Shown here in pieces: positions 14,960-20,658 of a DNA stretch of 20,658 nucleotides; the first letter of the stretch is position 1; every line of letters begins with the position of its first letter. The notes beneath the pieces are model-generated. The model was not told the origin of the DNA and searched no databases. It saw only the letters and a list, made by a program, of their open reading frames with translations. Both the position numbers and the translations under genes were made by a program. The stretch is taken from the NCBI GenBank assembly GCA_046289925.1, contig JBKBUN010000038.1, positions 1 through 20,658 on the forward strand. Reading direction: 5' to 3'. Source of the DNA: Acidovorax_G sp046289925 (lineage in GTDB: Bacteria; Pseudomonadota; Gammaproteobacteria; Burkholderiales; Burkholderiaceae_C).

Positions 14960-16390
14960 ATGCGTCTCGGCCTGCGCCTGCTATTCGCCTTCTTCGTCAT
15001 CAACGGGATTGCGGCCTTTTTTGTGCTGCGCGTGTTTGTGGCCGAAATCAAGCCCAGCGTGCGCGAGGTGATGGAAGACATGATGGTGGACACCGCCCAC
15101 CTGCTGGCCGAACTGGCGGCCGACGACCTGGCAGCGGGCCGTTTGACCGAGGGACGCTTTGCCCGGCAGGTGCAGGCCTATGCGCAGCGCACGGTGAACG
15201 CACCGATATGGGGGCTGTCCAAGCAGAGCCTGGACTTCCGCATCTACGTGACCGACGCGCAGGGTGTGGTGCGGTTCGACTCCGAGCAGCGCGCCGTGGG
15301 CGAGGACTACTCCCGCTGGCGCGACGTGGCCCGCACGCTGCGCGGCGAGTACGGCGCGCGCGCCACGCGGGACGACCCGGACGACGACAGCACCGGCGTG
15401 ATGTACGTGGCCGCGCCCGTGCAGGTGAACGGACGTATCGCCGGCGTGCTCACCGTGGCCAAGCCGGTGCGCAGCGTGCAGCGCTTTATCGAGCGCGCCG
15501 AGCGCAAGGTTCTTGCCGGCGGTTTGCTGCTGCTGGGCCTGTCGGCCGCCGTGGGGGTGGCCGTCACACTGTGGATGGTGTGGAACGTGCGCCGCCTGCG
15601 CGACTACGCCCTGAGCGTGCAGGGCCCGGCCGCCGGGGCGCCCGCGGCCGACTGGACGGCCCCCCCCCCCGTGCCCCGGGTGCCGGGTGAACTGGGCGAC
15701 CTGGCGCAGGCCATGGACCGCATGCGCGTCCGGCTGCAAGGGCAGGACTACGTGGAAGGCTATGTGCGTGCCCTCACGCACGAACTCAAAAGCCCAGTGG
15801 CCGCGATCCGCGGCGCCGGAGAGCTGCTGCAGGACGATTTGCCCGCAGCCGACCGCGCACGCTTTGCCGACCAAGTGGTAACGCAGAGCGAACGCCTGCA
15901 GCGCCTGATCGACCGGCTGCTCGAACTCTCCAAGCTCGAACAGCGCCCTCACGCCGAGGCCTCGGCCCCGGTGGCGCTGGCCGCCTGCGCGCAGCAGGCG
16001 CTGCAGCAAGTGCAGGCGCGCGCCGCGCAGCGCGGCATTGCGCTGGCGCTGCACGGCGAAGGCGCAAACGGCCCCTGGGAGGCCGAACTCATCACCCTGG
16101 CGCTGGGCAACCTGCTGGACAACGCGGTGGACTTTGCCCCGCCCGGCAGCACCGTGCAGGTACGGCTGAACGGGCCCGAGGTGCAGGTGCAGGACGCAGG
16201 CCCCGGCGTGCCCGACTATGCACTGCCGCGGCTGGGCGAGCGCTTTTTCACCACCGCGCGGCCCGACGGCACCCGCAGCGGCTCGGGCCTGGGCCTGGCC
16301 ATCGTGCAGCGCGTGATGGCCCTGCACGGTGGGCAGATGCGGGTGCGTAACACCGCGCCGGGCCTGTGCGTCACGCTCACCCTGCCCTGA
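14960..16390 (+). CDS. creC: Sensor histidine kinase CreC
   Basis: A 476-aa inner-membrane sensor kinase, partner of CreB. TM1 is at about 7-28, a periplasmic sensor of about 155 residues follows (containing IYVTDAQGVVRFDSE), TM2 is about 186-207, then a HAMP-like linker, the dimerisation helix with the phospho-accepting His274 in THELKSPVAAIRG, and the ATPase domain with the N box NLLDNAVDFA (384-393), G1 DAGPGV (412-417) and G2 GSGLGLAIV (441-449). The ATG at 14960 is 15 nt after the creB stop. The HAMP linker is encoded by an 11-C run (15660-15670) in which one slipped base would frameshift the kinase domain. CreC naming follows from synteny with creB and creD and the start MRLGLRLLFAFFVINGIAAF. 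Confidence 0.93.
   Translation: MRLGLRLLFAFFVINGIAAFFVLRVFVAEIKPSVREVMEDMMVDTAHLLAELAADDLAAGRLTEGRFARQVQAYAQRTVNAPIWGLSKQSLDFRIYVTDAQGVVRFDSEQRAVGEDYSRWRDVARTLRGEYGARATRDDPDDDSTGVMYVAAPVQVNGRIAGVLTVAKPVRSVQRFIERAERKVLAGGLLLLGLSAAVGVAVTLWMVWNVRRLRDYALSVQGPAAGAPAADWTAPPPVPRVPGELGDLAQAMDRMRVRLQGQDYVEGYVRALTHELKSPVAAIRGAGELLQDDLPAADRARFADQVVTQSERLQRLIDRLLELSKLEQRPHAEASAPVALAACAQQALQQVQARAAQRGIALALHGEGANGPWEAELITLALGNLLDNAVDFAPPGSTVQVRLNGPEVQVQDAGPGVPDYALPRLGERFFTTARPDGTRSGSGLGLAIVQRVMALHGGQMRVRNTAPGLCVTLTLP
15660..15670. repeat. Poly-C tract of 11 within creC
   Basis: Eleven consecutive C residues code the Ala-Pro-Pro-Pro part of DWTAPPPVPRVP between the membrane and the kinase core. Tracts of this length are prone to slipped-strand change, and to sequencing error. 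The tract is in frame as given. Confidence 0.85.
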
Positions 16391-16450
16391 CGGGCGCGTG
16401 AGCGCGGGGTGGCCGGGCCGCCCCCCGCGCCCGCCGCCACGCCGCAGCAC

Positions 16451-16466
16451 TTCACACCCGCTTCAC
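16451..16466 (+). promoter_or_regulatory. CreB-binding box upstream of creD
   Basis: TTCAC at 16451-16455 and 16462-16466 are separated by exactly six bases (ACCCGC), a perfect match to the TTCAC-N6-TTCAC tag that defines the CreBC regulon. It lies 69 nt before the creD GTG in the 145-nt creC-creD gap, so creD very probably has its own CreB-activated promoter. Confidence 0.85.
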
Positions 16467-16535
16467 AGACTTCATGGTCCGCTCACGTGGGCTGCCGAGA
16501 CTGGCCTGCACACACGACAACACCTTGGAGGACTT

Positions 16536-17993
16536 GTGAAGAAACGCCATCCCTGGCTCACCAAACTCGCCGCACTCGGCGGCATCACTCTGCTGCTGCT
16601 GTGGGGCCTGGGCCTGATTGCCGACATCGTGCGCGACCGCCAGACCCACCGCAGCCAAGCCGTGCAAAGCGTGGCCGACAGCCTGGCAGGCCCGCAAACC
16701 CTGCTGGGCCCGCTGATCCACATGGCCTGCGTCGAAAGCTGGGACGACGCCACCGCGCCGGCCGAGCGCCGCGGCGAGCAGCGGCGCGAGTTCCGCCTGA
16801 CGGCCATGCCCGAGCGCCTGTTGCTGCGCACCGACGTGGCACTGCAAGAGAGGGCGCGCGGCCTGCACAAGGTGCCCGCTTACCAGACGCAGACGCGCAT
16901 CAGCGCCCAATGGGACAGCCTGGTCAGCCTGCAGCCGCAGCGCCAGGTGCAGGGCTCGCGCCTGCAATGCGGCCAGCCCATCCTGATGGTGGCGGTGAGC
17001 GATGCGCGCGGCATCCGCAACGCACGACTGCAGCAGGACGGGCAGACGCTCGCGCTCAAGCCTGGCACCTTCCACCCCACTTATGCGCGGGGCCTGCACG
17101 CGGTGCTGCCGGCGGCGCTGGCGGGCAGCAGCGACAGCTTTGCGGCCACGCTGGATCTGGAACTCGTGGGCACCGAGCGTTGGGCCGTGGTGCCGCTGGG
17201 CAGCACCACCGAAGTCAGCGTGCAGGGCCCATGGCCGCACCCCTCGTTTGGCGGGCGCTTTCTGCCCACCGAACGGCAAGTGTCAGATGCGGGCTTTCGC
17301 GCGCAGTGGCGGCTTTCGTCGCTGGCCACCACGGCACAGCAGGATGTGGAACGCAAGCGCCGCCTATGCGACCCGGCCAGCGACACCGGGGCCGACGCGG
17401 CCACGCCCACGGAAGGCCCGAACGCCGCGCCGCGCGGTTGTGTGGACAGTTTCAGCGTAGCGCTGGTAGACCCGGTGAACCCCTACACCTTGAGCGACCG
17501 CGCTACCAAGTACGGCCTGCTGTTTGTGGCTCTGACCTTCGTGGCCGTGGGCCTGTTCGAGCTGCTGCTGCGCCTGCGCGTGCACCCGGTGCAGTACCTG
17601 CTGGTGGGTAGCGCGCTGTGCAGCTTCTTCCTGCTGCTGGTGAGCCTGTCGGAGCACCTGCCCTTTGGCTGGGCCTACGGCGTGGCGGCCAGCGCCTGCG
17701 TGGTCCTGCTCACCTACTACGCCCGCCACATGCTCGGGCGGCTGTCGCGCGGGCTGCCGCTGGGCGGCGGCATTGCGCTGCTGTATGGGCTGCTGTACAT
17801 GCTGCTGCAACTGGAGCAGACGGCCCTGGCCGTGGGCTCGATCGCGCTGTTCGCCGTGCTGGCCGCGGTGATGGTGCTCACCCGCAAGGTGGACTGGTAC
17901 AGCCTGGCCCCGGCACGGGCGGACCTGCCCGAAAAACGCCCACCCCCACCCGTGCCGCCGCGCGGGGCGCCTTCTGCGGCAGATTCGGCATGA
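16536..17993 (+). CDS. creD: Inner membrane protein CreD
   Basis: A 485-aa inner-membrane protein, the main CreB-controlled output in bacteria studied, linked to envelope integrity and beta-lactam/colicin tolerance; its molecular activity is unknown. There is one N-terminal helix (about 10-30), then the family block IVRDRQTHRSQAVQSVADS (31-49) and GPQTLLGP, a large periplasmic region to about 322, and five or six C-terminal helices between 326 and 449, ending VLTRKVDWYSL (447-457) as in other CreD proteins. A Pro-rich tail (468-478) closes it. The start is a GTG at 16536 with a strong GGAGGA ribosome site. A perfect CreB box lies upstream. The stop overlaps the next start in ATGA, so the small downstream gene is translationally coupled. 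Confidence 0.93.
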   Translation: MKKRHPWLTKLAALGGITLLLLWGLGLIADIVRDRQTHRSQAVQSVADSLAGPQTLLGPLIHMACVESWDDATAPAERRGEQRREFRLTAMPERLLLRTDVALQERARGLHKVPAYQTQTRISAQWDSLVSLQPQRQVQGSRLQCGQPILMVAVSDARGIRNARLQQDGQTLALKPGTFHPTYARGLHAVLPAALAGSSDSFAATLDLELVGTERWAVVPLGSTTEVSVQGPWPHPSFGGRFLPTERQVSDAGFRAQWRLSSLATTAQQDVERKRRLCDPASDTGADAATPTEGPNAAPRGCVDSFSVALVDPVNPYTLSDRATKYGLLFVALTFVAVGLFELLLRLRVHPVQYLLVGSALCSFFLLLVSLSEHLPFGWAYGVAASACVVLLTYYARHMLGRLSRGLPLGGGIALLYGLLYMLLQLEQTALAVGSIALFAVLAAVMVLTRKVDWYSLAPARADLPEKRPPPPVPPRGAPSAADSA

Positions 17994-18313
17994 GCGCCGC
18001 GCACCACCACGCCCTGGCAGGGCGGAGCAGCTGGGAGCGCTTTCTGGCCGGACACGGCCTCGAAGGCACCGCGCCACCGCCCGCCACCGCCCTGAGCCCG
18101 GCCGACGCCGACCGCGTGGCCGCCTACCGCAACGCGCTGCTGCAGGCCCTGGCCCAACGCGACCGGCAGGCGCTCGCCCAGGCCCAGGCGCGGCTGGTCC
18201 AGGCCGCATGGCGCGCCCGACCGCTGGCCGCCCCCCCGCTGCGGCGTGCGCTGCGCGAGCTGGCTTGGCGCGCAGCCGGCTTGGGCGTGGCGCTGCGGAT
18301 GCCGCTGGACTGA
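17990..18313 (+). CDS. Small unknown protein coupled to creD
   Basis: A 107-aa soluble, Ala/Arg/Leu-rich protein starting MSAAHHHALAGRSSWERFLA. Its ATG overlaps the creD stop (ATGA), which strongly suggests translation by reinitiation after creD and membership of the CreB-controlled transcript. After a Pro-rich stretch (28-36) the rest is almost wholly predicted helix (AYRNALLQALAQRDRQALAQ and following), possibly a helical hairpin. There are no cysteines, no signal peptide and no membrane segment. I do not recognise the family. The frame continues open well upstream inside creD, as expected from GC bias, so coding status rests on the ATGA overlap and the ordered helical C-terminus rather than on homology. 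Confidence 0.6.
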   Translation: MSAAHHHALAGRSSWERFLAGHGLEGTAPPPATALSPADADRVAAYRNALLQALAQRDRQALAQAQARLVQAAWRARPLAAPPLRRALRELAWRAAGLGVALRMPLD

Positions 18314-18337
18314 GGCAGGCAGCTTTTAAGCCCACTC

Positions 18338-18390
18338 GGCTGCTCGTGCTTATAAATCAAGCACAAACAGCTATTGTTTTTGTAGCGATA
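18338..18390 (-). repeat. Dispersed palindromic repeat, copy C
   Basis: The reverse complement matches copy A closely: ATAGCT, then TGTGCTTGAT and AAGCACGAGCAGCC in the same order and spacing. The CGTGCTT arm is at 18345-18351 and AAGCAC at 18359-18364; the first hairpin is reduced to GCTA/TAGC (18370-18373, 18383-18386). It sits between two converging genes, downstream of both. Confidence 0.75.
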
Positions 18391-18404
18391 AGTTGGCAAA
18401 GCGA

Positions 18405-18911
18405 TCAGGCCAGCGCCGCATCGGCCTGCTCGGCTTCGCCCGACGAGCAACTGTGGCCACCACAGCCGTGGATCAGCGCGCGCGGCAGCGCGTCGGGTGC
18501 ATGCACAGTGCCGGTGGCCGGGTCAAAGCCCACGCGCCGCAGGTGCAGGGCAAGTGCCGCATCCATGCTTTGCGCGTGCTGCGGGAACCACACCGCCAGC
18601 TCCGACACCATGGCCCGCAGCACGCCCAACTCGCCGCGCTGTGCACGGGCTGCGCCTTCGCGCATGACCTGCAGCACCACCTTGTGCTGCAGGCTGTGGC
18701 AGTTGCCCGAGGCAAAACGCGTCTGCGCCATCCAGGCGTCTTCCTGGCCGAAATGCTGTTCGGTGTGGTCCACCAGCGCATGCCAGGCGGCCAGCACGTT
18801 CGCATCGTCGGCACGCTCCACGGCGGCGAGCAGATCGACGAACTCGCGGTGGGTGTCGTCCATCAGGGGCAGATCGAGCGCAAGCGCGTCGGTCCATTGG
18901 AGTGTGGGCAT
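18405..18911 (-). CDS. Bacteriohemerythrin
   Basis: A 168-aa four-helix-bundle protein with a non-heme di-iron site that binds oxygen; proposed roles include O2 storage, delivery or sensing. All seven canonical ligands are visible: His21 (DDTHREF), His49, His53 and Glu57 (DHTEQHFGQED; the His49/His53 assignment follows spacing), His72 and His76 (CHSLQHKVV), His112 and Asp117 (PQHAQSMD). After the bundle a 40-residue tail carries HGCGGHSCSSGE (148-159), a small Cys/His cluster absent from minimal hemerythrins, which may bind metal or sense redox. The ATG at 18909-18911 has a GAAGGA ribosome site followed by seven C residues. It stands alone, convergent with the creD cluster. Confidence 0.92.
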   Translation of the reverse strand: MPTLQWTDALALDLPLMDDTHREFVDLLAAVERADDANVLAAWHALVDHTEQHFGQEDAWMAQTRFASGNCHSLQHKVVLQVMREGAARAQRGELGVLRAMVSELAVWFPQHAQSMDAALALHLRRVGFDPATGTVHAPDALPRALIHGCGGHSCSSGEAEQADAALA

Positions 18912-19221
18912 GGGGGGGTCCTTCGGGGCAGCAACAGAAAGGCGCAGCTTAGGTGCGCCCCCCGACGGGCGCTTTGATACAGGTCATGCGGTAGGCGTGG
19001 CCGCCGTGTCGGCAGCCGCCATCCAAGCGCGGCATACGGCCCGGCCAACGCTGGATGCCCAAAGTGTTGTAAATCCCCCTCATATCGGGTTGGCAGGTGT
19101 CAAGCCTTGATCGAGGAGCGGTTGCGTTTGGTAACGGCTGTGCGTTCTGTACACGCTTGCGCGGTGTATCGCGGTGTAACGCGGCTTCTTACACTGCGCA
19201 CATCACTCCTGCGCCCGCACC
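18912..19221. other. 310-bp divergent intergenic region of hemerythrin and DUF1800 genes
   Basis: No gene is supported; short open frames here lack start signals and family features. It must hold the promoters of both flanking genes. Toward the DUF1800 side there is a tandem 10-bp repeat and a -10-like hexamer (separate entry). Nothing clear is seen for the hemerythrin promoter. Confidence 0.6.
19160..19195 (+). promoter_or_regulatory. Tandem 10-bp repeat and -10 hexamer upstream of the DUF1800 gene
   Basis: CGCGGTGTAT is followed directly by CGCGGTGTAA and a partial third CGCGG (19160-19184), a strict 10-bp period that places each unit on the same face of the helix. TACACT (19190-19195) follows 5 nt later and could be the -10, which puts the repeats over the -35 region, where an OmpR-type activator would sit. 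No better -35 is visible. Confidence 0.45.
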
Positions 19222-20658
19222 ATGGACACCCTTGTTGCCCCTGACGCCCCCCAGCGGGCCCTTGACCCGAACGCCCTGGGCGTCGCCCCCCCCACAGCCG
19301 CCACGAACCCGGATGCGCCCCGCAGCGCAGCGGCCACGGCTGCGGGCATGTCCACCGTGGCCGCCGCCGCGGCCAGCCTGGCCGCCTGCGGCGGTGGCGG
19401 CGGTGGTGGCGGCGGCTCCAGCCTGCCCGGCGGTGTGACGCCGATTCCCACGCCCAGCCCGGCCCCCCTGCCCAGCCCCGCGCCGGCACCTGCTCCCACT
19501 CCCGCACCCGCACCCGCGCCCGCGCCGGGCCCGGCCCCCGGTCCCGCACCGGCTCCGAGCCCTGCGCCCGCACCGTCCACAGGCGTGTATCGCTTCACCA
19601 CCCCGGCGAACGACGCCGACGCCGCACGCTTTCTGCTGCAGGCGCAGCTGTCCGCCTCGGTGGGCGAGATCGCCTCGCTGCGCAGCAGCACCTATGCCGA
19701 CTGGCTGGAGCAGCAGTTCAACACCTCGCCTGGCATCACCGGCTGGGACTGGCTCAACCAGCGCGGCTATGCGGTGGTGGACAGCAACCACTATTTCGAC
19801 AACAGCTACCCGGCCGACTACATGATCTGGCACCAGCTCATGCGCGCGCCCGACCCGCTGCGCAAGCGGGTGGCGCTGGCCCTGTCCGAGATCTTTGTGG
19901 TCTCCACCTCGGGCATTGACATCAGCTGGCGCAGCCACGCCATGGCCGCGTACTGGGACATGCTGGTGGCCAACGCCTTTGGCAGCTTCCGCCAACTGCT
20001 CGAAGACGTGACGCTCAACCCCGAAATGGGCGTGTACCTTAACACGCGTGTAAACCATAAATAACACGCCGCCACAGGCCGCCAGCCCGACGAGAACTAC
20101 GCCCGCGAGATCCTGCAGCTCATGTCCATCGGACTGGTGCAACTCCACCAGGACGGCACGCCCAAACGAGACGCCAGCGGCAGCCCGCTGGAGAGCTACA
20201 CACAAAGCGACATCACCAACCTGGCGCGCGTGTTCACGGGCTACGACTTCGACATGTCGCAGAACGTGCCGATTCCCGTGCCGGGCAGTTCTCGCACCGT
20301 TCCCAGCACCGCGTACACACGCCTGCCCATGGTGCTCAACGCGAGCCGGCACTCCACGCTCGAAGCCCGCTTTCTGGGCGCAACCGTGGCCGCCAACACG
20401 CCGGGTGCCGCCGCGCTCAAGACAGCGCTGGACACCATCTTCAACCACCCCAACGTCGGGCCGTTCATTGGCAAGCAGCTCATCCAGCGGCTGGTGACCA
20501 GCAACCCCAGCGCAGGCTACGTGTCGCGCGTGGCTGCGGCCTTCAACGACAACGGCCAAGGACAGCGCGGCGACATGCGCGCCGTGGTGCGCGCCATCCT
20601 GCTCGACGACGAGGCACGCGACCCGGCCACCGCCACGCAGCCCACCTTCGGCAAGCTG
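19222..20658 (+). pseudogene. DUF1800-family exported protein gene, interrupted by in-frame TAA; 3' end beyond window
   Basis: The first frame gives 280 aa (19222-20064); after the TAA at 20062-20064 the same frame stays open for 198 codons to the window end. Together they read as one DUF1800 protein: AARFLLQAQLSAS, DWLEQQF, ADYMIWHQLM, RKRVALALSEIFVVS, then, after the stop, ATGRQPDENYAREILQLMSI, YTQSDITNLARVFTGYDF, and FIGKQLIQRLVTSNPS. The N-terminus has a LAAC lipobox-like site followed by nine Gly and a long Pro-Ala linker, as in other surface or lipid-anchored members. The stop falls in the conserved GVYLNTRxNxKxNxATGRxPDENY motif, where Glu is usual. DUF1800 genes often pair with DUF1501 genes of unknown role. 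Whether the product is lost or split is not known; a sequencing error is possible. Confidence 0.85.
19384..19580 (+). repeat. Low-complexity Gly9 and Pro-Ala coding repeat
   Basis: Repeated GGC/GGT codons give nine glycines, then near-tandem CCx-GCx codons give a Pro-Ala-rich linker of about 50 residues (PAPAPTPAPAPAPAPGPAPG in part). It is a flexible spacer between the presumed lipid anchor and the DUF1800 domain, and likely variable in length between strains. Confidence 0.8.

Noticed and set aside
19384..19580. CRISPR-like or minisatellite array
   Set aside because: The repetition is codon-level Gly and Pro-Ala low complexity in the reading frame, with no unique spacers or constant repeat unit.
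20062..20064. Programmed read-through or recoding at the DUF1800 stop
   Set aside because: TAA is the least recoded stop, and the family normally has Glu here; mutation or error is simpler.

Overview
The window is GC-rich chromosomal DNA from a betaproteobacterium, most likely a member of the Comamonadaceae (Acidovorax/Alicycliphilus/Diaphorobacter-like). I judge this from the very high GC at third codon positions, the beta-type str ribosomal operon, the combination of hemB, a corA-like gene and many short palindromic intergenic repeats of the GCTAT/ATAGC + GTGCTT/AAGCAC type, and the DUF1800 protein. The assignment rests on recognition, not on a search.

Region 1 (1-3660, minus strand) is the str operon, read right to left: promoter, rpsL (S12), rpsG (S7), fusA (EF-G), tuf (EF-Tu, only the first 67 codons). 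The rpsG-fusA and fusA-tuf gaps carry clear RNA hairpins.

Region 2 (3757-7738, minus strand) is a series of same-strand genes: hemJ-like CopD protein, VanZ-family membrane protein, thioredoxin-like [2Fe-2S] ferredoxin, alpha/beta hydrolase, and a DacA/DacC-type D-Ala-D-Ala carboxypeptidase that runs towards rpsL.

Region 3 (7739-8036) is the divergent hemJ/hemB control region. It holds a textbook intrinsic terminator on the minus strand, preceded by two more strong hairpins and an extended -10 promoter. This suggests an unannotated RNA of about 100 nt or a hemJ leader. Both hem genes have a -10-like hexamer exactly 7 nt before the ATG and no Shine-Dalgarno, as in leaderless mRNAs.

Region 4 (8037-11963, plus strand): hemB, a CorA-family divalent cation transporter and a Cache-type chemoreceptor. 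A dispersed repeat sits exactly on the hemB/corA junction and supplies the hemB stop codon plus the SD and TTG start of the transporter gene.

Region 5 (11964-13944): a decayed small minus-strand gene, a dienelactone hydrolase (minus) and a MarC-family membrane protein (plus).

Region 6 (14261-18313, plus strand) is a creBCD envelope-stress two-component operon without creA, followed by a translationally coupled 107-aa unknown protein. A perfect CreB box (TTCAC-N6-TTCAC) lies before creD, and creC contains an 11-C homopolymer.

Region 7 (18314-20658): a bacteriohemerythrin (minus), then a DUF1800-family secreted or lipoprotein gene (plus) that runs off the window and is interrupted by an in-frame TAA inside its most conserved motif. 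A 10-bp-period tandem repeat precedes its probable -10.

I see no tRNA, rRNA, CRISPR array, transposase or prophage gene.
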